Assembly: GCA_051879315.1 (NCBI GenBank)
Contig: JBJELW010000065.1
Span: forward strand, 1 to 64,000
DNA: 64,000 nucleotides
From: Roseburia_C sp051879315
GTDB taxonomy: Bacteria; Bacillota; Clostridia; Lachnospirales; Lachnospiraceae
Direction of reading: 5' to 3'
The notes under the pieces: generated by a model
Seen by the model: only the letters and a program-made list of their open reading frames with translations
Told to the model about the DNA's origin: nothing
Databases searched by the model: none
Made by a program: the position numbers and the translations under genes
Shown: piece by piece, positions 44,817-54,375 of the stretch
How the letters are laid out: every line of letters starts with the position of its first letter
Position numbering within the stretch: the stretch's first letter is position 1

Positions 44817-45755
44817 ATGAAATTTTATCTGGCACCGTTGGAGGGCATTACCCTGTATCATGTTCGGAATGCCTACCATCATCATTTTGAACCGGCAGAC
44901 AAATACTTTGTACCATTTGTGGTTCCGCGGCCGAAAAAGGGCTTCAGCAACCGGGAACGGATGGACCTTTTGCCGGAGCACAATGAAGGGATGGCGACGG
45001 TGCCACAGATTTTGACGAAACATGCAGAGGACTTTCTGCGCATGGAGGAGAGTCTGCTGCAGTGGGGCTATCAGGAGATCAATCTCAATGTAGGATGCCC
45101 CTCCGGCACCGTGGTTTCCAAGGGACGAGGAGCCGGAATGCTGGCAGATCCCCGGGAACTGGACCGCTTTTTGGAGGAACTGTTTGCCCACACAAAGGCA
45201 AAGATTTCCGTAAAGACCCGCATCGGTATGGAATCGGCGGGGGAATTCCGTGAGATTCTGGCCGTTTACAATCAGTATCCACTGGAGGAACTGATCATTC
45301 ATCCCAGAGTGCGGGAGCAGTTTTACAAGGGCAGACCGGATTGGGATTGTTTTGCTTATGCGTGGGAAAACAGCAGAAATCCGGTGATCTACAACGGCGA
45401 TATTTTTGATCAGGCGGATTATGAGAGACTGACGGAGCGTTTCCCCGGACTGGAGGGCATCATGCTGGGACGTGGGGTATTACAGGATCCACGGCTCATA
45501 GGGACGTTGCGGACCGGTGTGGCTGCCGGAAAAAGGATGTGGAAATCTTATCATGATGAGATCATAAATTCTTATCTGGCAGCAGGGGTGGAGAAAAATA
45601 ACGTGCTCTATAAAATGAAAGAAATCTGGTTTTACCTGGGGGAGGCTTTTCCTAAGGCGGAGAAGGAGAAAAAACAGATCAAAAAAGCGCAGAGGCTGGA
45701 GGAGCTCCGCAGCATTGCGTGGCAGATTTTTGAACGATACGGCGGGCAGCTGTGA
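44817..45755 (+). CDS. dus: tRNA-dihydrouridine synthase
   Basis: A 312-residue FMN-dependent enzyme that reduces uridines in tRNA. Motifs: LAPLEGITLYHVRN at the start, EINLNVGCPSGTVVSKGRGAGML with the catalytic Cys, SVKTRIGMESA, LIIHPRVREQFYKG and NGDIFDQADY, then LGRGVLQDP. The C-terminal helical domain is complete. It follows the galactanase by 44 bases with AAAGGAAA upstream. Which position it modifies cannot be told; the sequence is more diverged than DusB. Confidence 0.92.
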   Translation: MKFYLAPLEGITLYHVRNAYHHHFEPADKYFVPFVVPRPKKGFSNRERMDLLPEHNEGMATVPQILTKHAEDFLRMEESLLQWGYQEINLNVGCPSGTVVSKGRGAGMLADPRELDRFLEELFAHTKAKISVKTRIGMESAGEFREILAVYNQYPLEELIIHPRVREQFYKGRPDWDCFAYAWENSRNPVIYNGDIFDQADYERLTERFPGLEGIMLGRGVLQDPRLIGTLRTGVAAGKRMWKSYHDEIINSYLAAGVEKNNVLYKMKEIWFYLGEAFPKAEKEKKQIKKAQRLEELRSIAWQIFERYGGQL

Positions 45756-45786
45756 GTGTTTTTTGAAAATGTGCTGACTGGAAACG

Positions 45787-45815
45787 AAAAATCCGTGGCA
45801 GTTGCCACGGATTTT
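45787..45815. terminator. Bidirectional terminator between dus and the phosphoesterase
   Basis: AAAATCCGTGGCA pairs perfectly with TGCCACGGATTTT across GT, A- and T-rich on both sides, between two convergent genes. Confidence 0.9.
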
Positions 45816-45835
45816 GCTATATCAACCTGTGAAAA

Positions 45836-46285
45836 TTAAAGTATAATGGGCTCCACTCTGGGAGAATCCTCTTCGTCTAAATGAAGGATCGCCATGGTAC
45901 AACTGCCGCCCCGGGCCTCAGTGGTACTGCCGGGATTGATGTACATGGCTCCACGCTGGTATACGCAGTCAAAACGATGCGTGTGTCCGCAGATTACATA
46001 ATCCACCTCCGGGTAAGGATAAACCAGACGGGCAGCGTCATGGATCAGATAGAATTCCTTTCCGGAAATGGTAAAGGCCAATGTTTTAGGAACGAACTGA
46101 CACCAGGCTCCCCAATCGTTATTTCCTTTTACCATATAGACCGGTTTGCCGCGTCCTTTAAGTTTGTCGTAGCAGGCTCTGCTGCCTATATCCCCGGCAT
46201 GAACAATATAGTCACATTCGGCTATATGATCTAAAGCCTTCTGTGGGATTTCACCATGTGTGTCAGAAATAAGAGCAATTTTCAT
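45836..46285 (-). CDS. YfcE/MJ0936-type metallophosphoesterase
   Basis: A 149-residue calcineurin-like phosphoesterase. The metal motifs are complete: ISDTHGE, HAGDIGS, VKGNNDW, LIHDAARL (variant of the GH motif) and ICGHTHRFD. Such small enzymes cleave phosphodiesters in vitro; the physiological substrate is unknown. In ordinary members the fourth motif is HGH; here it is IHDA, a small deviation. It has GGAAAGGAAT before its ATG. Confidence 0.9.
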   Translation of the reverse strand: MKIALISDTHGEIPQKALDHIAECDYIVHAGDIGSRACYDKLKGRGKPVYMVKGNNDWGAWCQFVPKTLAFTISGKEFYLIHDAARLVYPYPEVDYVICGHTHRFDCVYQRGAMYINPGSTTEARGGSCTMAILHLDEEDSPRVEPIIL

Positions 46286-46562
46286 AATTCAGATTCCTTT
46301 CCGCTTCATGAGATTTTACAATTGACACAAAATACCCATTATTTATTCATGAACAAAAGAATTATAAGTGATAATTTGAAAATAATCAAGTGAGGATTTC
46401 CTGAGTTTCCGTATTTTGCATGTGCAGTGGACTGAAAGCACCTGCCAATTTTGTGAATTTAACTTTGCTGCAAATTTTTTGTAGAAAATTCTCTCGAAAA
46501 GTTTTGCTATATAAAAGATAATATTTTATAATTGAACCAGAGTGAACTAAGGAGGAGGATCT

Positions 46563-48038
46563 ATGGAAGGGAAAAAACAAGGATTGGCTATTGGAAATCA
46601 TTTGGTATTGCTTTGCCACTGGATTGAAGCAATCATCATTGCGCTGGCCTATTTTATGGAAGTGGTCAAGGGAGCACGGGGGATTCTTTATGCGCTTATG
46701 ATTGCAGTGCTGGTGCTTGCCGCACCGGTGATAGAACTGATTTTCTACAGGAAAGATCATGATACTGCCATGATTAAGCACTGTGCGGCCATTGGCTTTG
46801 CCGTTTTCTATATTGTAGCAATATTCACTACACAGAGTGCGTTGACTTTCTGTTATGTGATACCCATGATTATGGCAATTTCCATTTACCAGGATGCGAA
46901 GTATACATTGAAAATCGGTATCGGTGTGGTGATTGTGAATATCGGTGCGGTAGTAAAAATGGCATTGACGGTGGGACTGGAAAAACAGGGAACTGCCTTT
47001 TATGAGACGCAGATCCTGCTGATGATTGTGATTATTGCCTACAGTGTGGTGGTGACCCAGGGACTTGAGAAGATGGAGAAAGCCGGCATGCAAAAACTCA
47101 GTGAAGCCAAGGAACAGTCTGACGGACTGCTGGATCGTATTTTGGATGTTTCCCGCAGTATGGTGGGACAGATTGGCAATATGGCACAGAATATGGAGTC
47201 ACTTCGGGAGGAATTGTCCAACACGAAAACAGCAATGACGGAACTGACAGGGGGAGCCACGGATACTGCTGAGGCGGTGCAGAACCAGCTGAGCCAGACA
47301 GAGTCTATTCACGAAAAGGTGGGGCAGGTAAAAGGAGTATCTGAACAGATCGCAGACAGTATGAGGGCTGCCGATAAGGCCATTGCCAGCGGTAAAAACA
47401 ATATCAATGAGCTGGTACGCCAGGTGGCAGTGACGGAACAGAGTAACAATGAGGTTGTACAGGAAATGACATCCTTAAAATCTTACATGGAGCGTATGTA
47501 TTCCATCATTGAGATCATTAACAATATCACCTCAGAGACCAGTCTGCTTTCGCTGAATGCCTCCATCGAGGCGGCCAGAGCCGGAGAGGCCGGAAGAGGT
47601 TTTGCGGTGGTTGCATCAGAAATCTCCGGATTGGCAACACAGACTCAGGAGGCCACAGTCAATATTGAGAAACTGATAAAAAATGTATCCGCTGAACTGG
47701 AGAAAGTAGTTGAAACCATAGAGGATATGCTGGGTCAGGTGGAACAGCAGAATATCAGTGTATCTGAGACGGCCGATAGTTTCCGGGTGATTGAGCGGCA
47801 TACCGACCAGATTGGAGTACATTCAGAACGTCTCACCGATATTGTGGGCGAACTTGAGATTGCCAACGCAGAGATTATGGACAGTATCCAGACTATTTCG
47901 GCTATCTCTGAGGAAGTGGCAGCCCACACCAATTCTACCTACGAAGCGTCTGAGAAGAATGAAAAGACAGTGGATGCTATGGTGGAGCAGGCAAATGACC
48001 TGAAGAATCTGGCAGAGAAACTCCACACTGAAGGGTAG
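46563..48038 (+). CDS. Methyl-accepting chemotaxis protein with multi-helix N-terminus
   Basis: A 491-residue receptor. Residues 1-165 hold about six membrane helices with hardly any extracellular domain. Residues about 175-491 form the long coiled-coil signalling domain, with the conserved tip INNITSETSLLSLNASIEAA and RAGEAGRGFAVVASEISGLA. This binds CheA/CheW. With no large sensory domain, it may sense membrane state or energy, or work with a partner. Start ATG follows GGAGGAGG. No other chemotaxis gene is in the window. Confidence 0.9.
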   Translation: MEGKKQGLAIGNHLVLLCHWIEAIIIALAYFMEVVKGARGILYALMIAVLVLAAPVIELIFYRKDHDTAMIKHCAAIGFAVFYIVAIFTTQSALTFCYVIPMIMAISIYQDAKYTLKIGIGVVIVNIGAVVKMALTVGLEKQGTAFYETQILLMIVIIAYSVVVTQGLEKMEKAGMQKLSEAKEQSDGLLDRILDVSRSMVGQIGNMAQNMESLREELSNTKTAMTELTGGATDTAEAVQNQLSQTESIHEKVGQVKGVSEQIADSMRAADKAIASGKNNINELVRQVAVTEQSNNEVVQEMTSLKSYMERMYSIIEIINNITSETSLLSLNASIEAARAGEAGRGFAVVASEISGLATQTQEATVNIEKLIKNVSAELEKVVETIEDMLGQVEQQNISVSETADSFRVIERHTDQIGVHSERLTDIVGELEIANAEIMDSIQTISAISEEVAAHTNSTYEASEKNEKTVDAMVEQANDLKNLAEKLHTEG

Positions 48039-48064
48039 TCGGTAATCAGGAAGGAGCAGATCGC

Positions 48065-49282
48065 ATGGGAAATTATCAGAATCTCTCTGTGGAATTACAG
48101 GAGCGAATCAAAGAGGACCGGCGTCAACACAGGGAAAATCCATATGCATTCCGGGATGAGTCGGTGAAACGCAGGGAAATGGATCATGATCGGGCAAACC
48201 TGTGGAGACCTGCTTTTGTGCGGGATACAGAGAAAATCATGCATTTGCCCTATTATAACCGTTATGCAGATAAGACACAGGTCTTTTCACTGTATCGCAA
48301 TGACGATATTTCCAGACGGGCGCTGCATGTGCAGCTGGTTTCTCGAATTGCGAGAAATATCGGCAGTGTTTTAAATCTGAATGTGGATCTTATCGAGGCG
48401 ATATCTCTGGGACATGATCTGGGACACACCCCTTTCGGTCATACCGGAGAATATTTGCTCAGCGAATTGTTGCAGCGGGAAACGGGACGCTATTTTCATC
48501 ATAATGTGCACAGCGTCCGCATTTTAGATCAGCTGGCCCCTAGAAATATCAGCCTTCAGACACTGGACGGTATCCTATGTCACAACGGAGAATTGGAGCA
48601 GCAGGAGTATCGGCCCCGCACTTTGAACGGCTTTGACGAGCTGGAACAGAGAGAGGAACAATGTTATCTGCGCCGGGAAGCGGTGGGAGAGCTGGTTCCA
48701 TCCACGCTGGAGGCCTGTGTGATGCGAATCTGCGATATCATTGCTTATCTGGGGAAGGACAGGCAGGATGCGGAGCGGATCGGTATGCTGCCGGCGGATG
48801 CAGAGTTTGTCAAAGGGAACATCGGAAATACCAATGCGGAAATTATCAATAATATGGTGGTAAATATAGTGGAAAACAGCTACGGGAAGCCGTATCTGTC
48901 CATGGATGCAGAGTATTTCGCGTATCTGTCCCAGGCAAAACAGGAAAATTACCGGTACATTTATGACAATGAACGGATGCAGCAGCTGGTGGAGGAGAAC
49001 ATAAGACCGATGTTTGAGCAGATGTATGAGCGTCTGCTGGAGGATGCCCGGAGACATGACCGCAATTCCTATCTATATAGACATCATATGAAGTGGGTGG
49101 CGGAAAACAACCGTTACAGCCGCAATTTTTCCATGGAGGCTTATCAGGAGACAGAGCCCAATCAATTGGTGGTGGATTATATTGCAGGGATGACAGATGA
49201 TTATTTCGTGGACCTGTATCACCAATTATTTCCAAATGAAAAATACGATGTGGTGTATATTGGCTACTTTGATGAGACATAA
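48065..49282 (+). CDS. dGTPase-like HD-domain dNTP triphosphohydrolase
   Basis: A 405-residue HD-superfamily protein. It has the metal-binding HD signature GHDLGHTPFGHTGE near residue 120, an upstream RRALHVQLVSRIARNI helix carrying the first histidine, and ACVMRICDIIAYLGKD later carrying the last aspartate. These fit the dGTPase family that hydrolyses dNTPs to nucleoside and triphosphate. The start is supported by AGGAAGGAG and it lies 26 bases after the chemoreceptor. Exact substrate not determined. Confidence 0.88.
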   Translation: MGNYQNLSVELQERIKEDRRQHRENPYAFRDESVKRREMDHDRANLWRPAFVRDTEKIMHLPYYNRYADKTQVFSLYRNDDISRRALHVQLVSRIARNIGSVLNLNVDLIEAISLGHDLGHTPFGHTGEYLLSELLQRETGRYFHHNVHSVRILDQLAPRNISLQTLDGILCHNGELEQQEYRPRTLNGFDELEQREEQCYLRREAVGELVPSTLEACVMRICDIIAYLGKDRQDAERIGMLPADAEFVKGNIGNTNAEIINNMVVNIVENSYGKPYLSMDAEYFAYLSQAKQENYRYIYDNERMQQLVEENIRPMFEQMYERLLEDARRHDRNSYLYRHHMKWVAENNRYSRNFSMEAYQETEPNQLVVDYIAGMTDDYFVDLYHQLFPNEKYDVVYIGYFDET

Positions 49283-49307
49283 TTATTTGAGTGACAGGAG
49301 AAGAGGC

Positions 49308-50543
49308 ATGGATCGAAAAAAAGTATGGCTTTGGAATTTACGTTATATGTCCATCTATGCGGTTTACTGGGTAGTGTATTGCATTCTTTTTAGCTACACA
49401 TCCGTATATTTGCTGGGACATGGATATACAAACCGGGTGATCGGTATCATTATGGCAGTGGCCAATGTGGCGGCACTTGTACTGCAGCCACTGACAGCAG
49501 ACGTGGCGGATCGGACGGAAAAAGGAAAAATCAAGAATATGATCTGCGGGCTGATACTTCTGATGGGAGCGTCGGTGGCAGGACTTTTGGTGGTTCAGGG
49601 CTCGGGAATTTTCATGGCTGTGCTGTACGTGGTGGCATTGATGATTTTGATGGTGATCCAGCCCCTTCTGAACTCCATGGCATTTATATTTGAACAGTAT
49701 GGGATGCAGCTGAATTTCGGCATGGCCCGGGCCACAGGCTCCCTGTTCTTTGCCCTGGCTTCCATTGTGGTGGGGTATGCTGTGGATGCTTATGGGGTGG
49801 AGATACTTCCCCAGATGGTATGTGTCATTCTGATTCCGCTGCTGTTACTGGTTTTTACTTTCCGGGTGCGTGTGCCGCGGCAGGAAGTGAAACAGAATGA
49901 AGTGACGGCGGAGGAAAAGAAGAAAACAGAAACGGACACCCAGATCGGTTTGTTGGCCTTTGTGGTGAAATATAAGCGCTTTATGTGCTTCCTGGGTGGA
50001 TGTACGTTGATGATTGCTGCCCATAATATTATCAACAGCTTTTTTATACAGATACTGTCTCCTCTTGGAGGAGGCAGTGCGGACATGGGTGTGGCATTTT
50101 TTATTGGAGCCATGGTGGAAATTCCAGCAAACGGATTGTTTACCAGAATTGAAAAGAAAATCAATTGTGCAACGCTTCTGATAATCTCGTCCATTGCGTT
50201 TGTAATCAAACATGGAATTGCGTTGTTTGCACCATCGGTAGAGGTTCTTTTGGCAGCACAACCCTTACAGTTCTTCGGCTACGGATTGTTCACGGCGGCT
50301 TCGGTTTACTATGCTTCCCGTGTGGTGGAACCACAGGATGTGGTGAAGGGACAGGCCTTTGTGACAGGAATGCTGACCTTGAGTTGTGTGTTAGCCAGTG
50401 CGGTGGGAGGTGCGTTGATTCATGAGAATTCTACGTTTCCGGCGCTTTTGACCGGGGAGATTCTGACTGTTATAGGTCTTGTGATTGTGTGGATTTCGGT
50501 GGGAGGCCGGAAGAATTGCAGCTGTGGCGATAGTGGATCATGA
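49308..50543 (+). CDS. MFS transporter
   Basis: A 411-residue protein with 12 membrane helices. The N-terminal half (LRYMSIYAVYWVVYCILFSY) and short helix 2-3 loop (VADRTEKGKIKN) suit the sugar/nucleoside:proton symporter-like MFS group (LacY or PPP type). The ATG at 49308 follows GACAGGAGAAG; the frame before it lies inside the dNTPase gene. Its 3' end overlaps the convergent XRE gene by 74 bases. Substrate unknown. Confidence 0.85.
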   Translation: MDRKKVWLWNLRYMSIYAVYWVVYCILFSYTSVYLLGHGYTNRVIGIIMAVANVAALVLQPLTADVADRTEKGKIKNMICGLILLMGASVAGLLVVQGSGIFMAVLYVVALMILMVIQPLLNSMAFIFEQYGMQLNFGMARATGSLFFALASIVVGYAVDAYGVEILPQMVCVILIPLLLLVFTFRVRVPRQEVKQNEVTAEEKKKTETDTQIGLLAFVVKYKRFMCFLGGCTLMIAAHNIINSFFIQILSPLGGGSADMGVAFFIGAMVEIPANGLFTRIEKKINCATLLIISSIAFVIKHGIALFAPSVEVLLAAQPLQFFGYGLFTAASVYYASRVVEPQDVVKGQAFVTGMLTLSCVLASAVGGALIHENSTFPALLTGEILTVIGLVIVWISVGGRKNCSCGDSGS

Positions 50544-50844
50544 CAGATTCCCGCACGATCTGTTGCTGTTCGTCGGGTAACCGGCGATAGATACCTATAA
50601 GCTCGCCCTCCAGAAGGGAGAGGGGTTGGTCGGATGCGGTGCGCATATTGCTGCGCCCCAGCAGATAATCAGTGGTAGTGTTGAAATAATTGGCAAGGCG
50701 GATGAGTATGGCGTAATCCGGTTCCTTGCCCTTTTTTATGTAGCCATTTAAGGTAGAGGCGGAAATGTGCAGAATATCAGCCAATTCCTTTTGGGTCATG
50801 TTTTCCTCTTCTAACAAACATTTGATTCTGGTTCCAATATTCAT
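50470..50844 (-). CDS. XRE-family transcriptional regulator
   Basis: A 124-residue protein. Residues 1-65 are a Cro/CI-type helix-turn-helix (MTQKELADILHISASTLNGY, then ANYFNTTTDYLLGRS). The C-terminal part has a helical segment (LPDEQQQIVRESVMIHY) usual in such small regulators. The ATG follows AGGAGGAATTC. Its last 74 bases lie antisense to the end of the MFS gene. Target genes unknown. Confidence 0.9.
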   Translation of the reverse strand: MNIGTRIKCLLEEENMTQKELADILHISASTLNGYIKKGKEPDYAILIRLANYFNTTTDYLLGRSNMRTASDQPLSLLEGELIGIYRRLPDEQQQIVRESVMIHYRHSCNSSGLPPKSTQSQDL

Positions 50845-50959
50845 AGAATTCCTCCCAGTTTCAAGTTATCTCTATTTTAAAACAAGAAATGGAAAGAAAA
50901 GTAAAAATACCCAAAACGCGAAGCGGATTCGCAGATTGGAAATTGTTCATAAATGTGTA

Positions 50960-51688
50960 TCAGGTCCATCCTCCATCGAAAGTAATCACCTGCCCGGTGA
51001 GATAGGAGGAACTGCAGGCAAGATGATAGGCAAGCTCAGCCACCTCCGCCGGTGTGCCATAGCGTCCTGCGGGAATCTCTGCCTCCAGATCCGCCCGTTC
51101 TTCTTCGCTAAAACAGGCGTTCATATCGGTATCAATGGCGCCGCAGGCAATGGCGTTTACCTGGATATTGCTGGGAGCCAGTTCCTTGGCTAGGCCTTTG
51201 GTCAGAGCATTGACGGCCCCTTTGCTGGCAGAGTAGGCTACCTCACAGGAGGCACCCACCTTCCCCCAGACGGAGGAGATATTGACGATATGGCCGGATT
51301 TGCGTCTGACCATAGATGGAATCGTGCATTTACAGCAGGAAAATACTGAGGAAACATTGGTATTCATCAATGTCTGCCACTCTTCGTAACTCATGTCAGA
51401 CAGAAGACCAATATGAGAAATCCCTGCATTGTTTACCAGCACATCGATCTGTCCAAACTGAGCCAGTGCAGAGTCAACCATTTTTGTTACGAAGGCGAAA
51501 TCACTTACGTCTCCCGGACAGGTCATGACTTCCACGTGATAGGTCTGGCGAAGTTTTTCGGCAAAGTCATTCAACAGTTCTGTGGACTGAAGACAGTTCA
51601 GTATCAAATGGTAATTGTTTTGTGCAAACTTGCGCGCTATAGCCCGGCCGATTCCCCGGGAAGCGCCTGTGATTAATGCGGTTTTCAT
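50960..51688 (-). CDS. SDR reductase (FabG-like; EF-P 5-aminopentanone reductase type)
   Basis: A 242-residue Rossmann-fold oxidoreductase. It has TGASRGIGRAIA, NNAGIS, the catalytic Ser in NISSVWG and YSASKGAVNALTK. C-terminal STYLTG-like region reads SSYLTGQVITFDGGW. The closest description I recall for stand-alone clostridial copies is the YmfI-type reductase of 5-aminopentanone-modified elongation factor P. Without fab genes nearby this is plausible, but FabG itself or another short-chain reductase cannot be excluded. Start has GGAGGAGCC upstream. Confidence 0.85.
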   Translation of the reverse strand: MKTALITGASRGIGRAIARKFAQNNYHLILNCLQSTELLNDFAEKLRQTYHVEVMTCPGDVSDFAFVTKMVDSALAQFGQIDVLVNNAGISHIGLLSDMSYEEWQTLMNTNVSSVFSCCKCTIPSMVRRKSGHIVNISSVWGKVGASCEVAYSASKGAVNALTKGLAKELAPSNIQVNAIACGAIDTDMNACFSEEERADLEAEIPAGRYGTPAEVAELAYHLACSSSYLTGQVITFDGGWT

Positions 51689-51802
51689 GATGGCTCCTCC
51701 GTGGTTGTTCTGTGTAACTGTTCAGAATGATGCCGTGAAAATTGCCCTGGCTCTGAACAGTTTTCATTGTATCATACGTTTTGAACAAAATATACAAAAA
51801 AC

Positions 51803-51831
51803 TTGTAAAAAGGCAAATCAAATAGTATAAT
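51803..51831 (+). promoter_or_regulatory. Promoter of hpf
   Basis: TTGTAA (51803-51808), 17 bases, TATAAT (51826-51831), leaving an untranslated leader of about 95 bases. Confidence 0.85.
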
Positions 51832-51934
51832 ATGAACATGATAATAGATCATGGGTTTACATACCACACAGAAAATTATGAAAACCCAGGGAAAGCAGTC
51901 TGTATCAAATTTTACAAAAAAGGGGTTGGGCATC

Positions 51935-52462
51935 ATGCGTATTACAATTAGCGGAAGAAACATCGAATTGACAGACGGCCTGAAGGCAGCAGTGGAGGAA
52001 AAATTAGGAAAGCTGGAGAAGTATTTTACTCCGGACACTGAAGTGTTTGTAACCTTAAGTGTGGAAAAGGAGAGACAGAAAATCGAGGTTACGATTCCTG
52101 TGAAGGGACATATTATCCGTTCCGAGCAGGTCAGCAATGATATGTATGTTTCCATTGATCTGGTTGAGGAGATCATTGAGAGACAGTTGAAGAAGTACAA
52201 GCACAAATTAATTGCACAGAAACAGAACAGCAGCTATTTCCAGCCGGAGTTCATCGAGAAAGATACGGAGGATGAGGATGAGATTAAGATTATCCGTACC
52301 AAGAAGTTTGACATGAAACCCATGTACCCGGAGGATGCCTGCGTGCAGATGGAACTGTTGGGACATGATTTCTTCGTATTCGTCAATGCGGAGGATGACA
52401 ATGTAAATGTGGTTTACAAGAGAAAGGGCAATACATACGGTCTGATTGAGCCGGAAATCTAG
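51935..52462 (+). CDS. hpf: Ribosome hibernation promoting factor, long form
   Basis: A 175-residue protein that pairs ribosomes into inactive 100S dimers in stationary phase. Residues 1-95 are the S30AE domain (MRITISGRNIELTDGLKAAV, VEKERQKIEVTIP). Residues about 120-175 are the dimerization domain of the long form (MKPMYPEDACVQMELLGHDF, YGLIEPEI). The ATG at 51935 is the family start; the site GGGGTTGGG is modest and an earlier in-frame ATG at 51851 is not needed. Confidence 0.95.
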   Translation: MRITISGRNIELTDGLKAAVEEKLGKLEKYFTPDTEVFVTLSVEKERQKIEVTIPVKGHIIRSEQVSNDMYVSIDLVEEIIERQLKKYKHKLIAQKQNSSYFQPEFIEKDTEDEDEIKIIRTKKFDMKPMYPEDACVQMELLGHDFFVFVNAEDDNVNVVYKRKGNTYGLIEPEI

Positions 52463-52504
52463 GAATTTTTAGGAGAAGGAATTCCTGTTGAGGGTATACG
52501 GGGA

Positions 52505-52569
52505 AGCGGCATCCGCTTTGCGTTTGGACGAGGGAATCGTCAAAACACGAAGTCCGGGTGCCGCTTTTG
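52505..52569 (+). terminator. Terminator after hpf
   Basis: AGCGGCATCC pairs with GG-GTGCCGCT across an inner structured loop of about 40 bases, then TTTTGTG. The T tract is short. Confidence 0.6.
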
Positions 52570-52614
52570 TGTGTTATAATTTTCTGGGAGAGTAACTGTT
52601 TGAATGGAGGTGTC

Positions 52615-53544
52615 ATGAAACGAAACAGTTTACAGAAGATTATGAAGAAGGGGAGTGAGTGGTTGGTACACTATTTTTTTGGCGATATGCTGAGACAGGC
52701 CAGAAAGGAACTGCATATGACGCAGGAGGAACTGGCATTTGGTATCTGTTCGGTGGGGACAATTTCAAAGATTGAGAATGGAACCAGTGTTCCGCGCCGA
52801 CGCAATTATGAGGCGTTGTTGCAGCGGGTTGGGAAATCGTCCTGTATGCAGCAGCTGCAGTTGTCCCATGCGGAGGCAGAACAGGAGAGCCTGATGTATG
52901 AGATTCAAAGATGCATCGCAGACAATGCGGTTGAGCGGGCAGGGAGACTGCTGAAGAAGCATTTTCCGAAAGAGAAGCAGCCGGATGCCCTGAGCCGGCA
53001 GTTTGTACAGTCTATGTGGGCAATTGTTTTCAGCAGAAGGGGAATGCCTCCGGATGAAGTGATGGAGATGCTGAACGAGGCACTCTCACTGACAGGTCTT
53101 AACGCTGAGGCTTCTATGACGTTAAAACGTTTCTATACTTTTGATGAGATTATCATTCTCAATAACATTGCAATCCAATATTTACGAAAAAAAGAATATC
53201 GGGAAGCGTTCTTGTTGTGGGATGGCTTGAGAAACTATCTGGAAAAGCGGCCGGTAGATGCGGTGGCGAAGGGGAAAGTTTATCCTATGATATTGTATAA
53301 TTATGCTCTCATGTGCGCGGACATGGGCATGAGGGAACAGTGCCAAAAGCTTTGCCATGAGGGAATCCGCTTTTGTGAGAAACAGGGACAGATGTCCACA
53401 CTCCCCTATCTCCTGGACTGCCTGTCCCGGAATACGGGAACTTCAGATCAGGAGGCAACCTCCTGGAAGGAGCGGTCGGATGCACTGTTCGATGCCATGA
53501 CTTTTCACTATGCCAGAAGGATGGAACCCATCTATATGGTATGA
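52615..53544 (+). CDS. XRE regulator with TPR-like helical domain
   Basis: A 309-residue regulator. After about 25 basic residues comes a helix-turn-helix (HMTQEELAFGICSVGTISKI, ENGTSVPRR, residues about 37-80). The remaining about 220 residues are helical with TPR-like repeats (for example YREAFLLWDGLRNYLEKR and NYALMCADMGMREQCQKL), a layout like PlcR/Rgg peptide-responsive regulators. A signal peptide gene was not seen beside it. The ATG at 52615 follows TGGAGGTG, and a TATAAT sits at 52575-52580. It ends two bases before plsC on the other strand. Confidence 0.85.
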   Translation: MKRNSLQKIMKKGSEWLVHYFFGDMLRQARKELHMTQEELAFGICSVGTISKIENGTSVPRRRNYEALLQRVGKSSCMQQLQLSHAEAEQESLMYEIQRCIADNAVERAGRLLKKHFPKEKQPDALSRQFVQSMWAIVFSRRGMPPDEVMEMLNEALSLTGLNAEASMTLKRFYTFDEIIILNNIAIQYLRKKEYREAFLLWDGLRNYLEKRPVDAVAKGKVYPMILYNYALMCADMGMREQCQKLCHEGIRFCEKQGQMSTLPYLLDCLSRNTGTSDQEATSWKERSDALFDAMTFHYARRMEPIYMV

Positions 53545-53546
53545 TT

Positions 53547-54281
53547 TTACCGGTATTTTTCGTTTTCGGCCAACATCAGATGAATCTGATTCTGTGCATA
53601 ATCGCTGAGGTGTTTTTTGTCCTCTGCAGAAAGCTCAGAGACAAGGATCGGTTCTCCGTACTGCAGGATGACGTGGGTCTTATGGATAAAAGGAAAATGT
53701 GCTTCCAAAATGTCTGCGGAGTTGGTGATGGCCATGGGGATGATGGGACAGTCTGTCTTCTCGGCTATTTTGAAAGAACCGGCATGAAAAGGAAGCATTT
53801 CCTCTTCTGTACGGTTTCTGGTTCCTTCCGGAAAAATGCAGATGGAAATTCCGGCTTTGATCTGATCGATGGCCATGAGAATTGTTTTCAGTCCCTTGCG
53901 CATATCTTCCCGGTTTAAGAACAGACAGTAGAGGCGCTTCATCCATGTGGATAACAGGGGAACCTTGGTCATGTTATCCTTGGCGATATATCCGGTCAAC
54001 CCCGGACAGCGGGAATAGGTAATAATCACGTCGAAATAGCTGCGGTGATTTCCGATGTAGAGTACAGGCTGATCCTTAGGTACATGTTCCTCTCCCAGTA
54101 CGGTAAGCTTGGTTCCACAGAGAAATAGGATAACGCGGAACGCCCATTGTACCATTCGCAGACTGCTGAGATCGGCAACACGGCGGTTAAATTTTCGGAT
54201 GATCCATTCAACTCCTAAAACCGGGATACCCAGAATCAGATAAAGAAGGACAAAAAGCAGGACAAATATTGTGCGAATCAT
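53547..54281 (-). CDS. plsC: 1-acyl-glycerol-3-phosphate acyltransferase
   Basis: A 244-residue membrane acyltransferase making phosphatidic acid. N-terminal helix at 5-25; the catalytic NHRSYFDVI (family NHxSxxD) near residue 75, LNREDMRKGL, IFPEGTRNR near residue 150 and PIIPMAI. It faces the cytosol on the membrane. It is convergent with the TPR regulator, with two bases between them. Confidence 0.93.
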   Translation of the reverse strand: MIRTIFVLLFVLLYLILGIPVLGVEWIIRKFNRRVADLSSLRMVQWAFRVILFLCGTKLTVLGEEHVPKDQPVLYIGNHRSYFDVIITYSRCPGLTGYIAKDNMTKVPLLSTWMKRLYCLFLNREDMRKGLKTILMAIDQIKAGISICIFPEGTRNRTEEEMLPFHAGSFKIAEKTDCPIIPMAITNSADILEAHFPFIHKTHVILQYGEPILVSELSAEDKKHLSDYAQNQIHLMLAENEKYR

Positions 54282-54346
54282 AGTGATACCTCGTTTCTAT
54301 CATGAACCCCGGTCTATGCGCGGGGCAAGATTCCGTAGCGCTTGCG

Positions 54347-54375
54347 TTGAATCACGCTTACGCCCAAAGTATACT
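54347..54375 (+). promoter_or_regulatory. Promoter of the PrcB-like lipoprotein gene
   Basis: TTGAAT (54347-54352), 17 bases, TATACT (54370-54375), about 115 bases before the start. A perfect AAACCACC-AGAT-GGTGGTTT hairpin (54452-54471) lies in the leader, 18 bases before the GTG. Confidence 0.7.
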
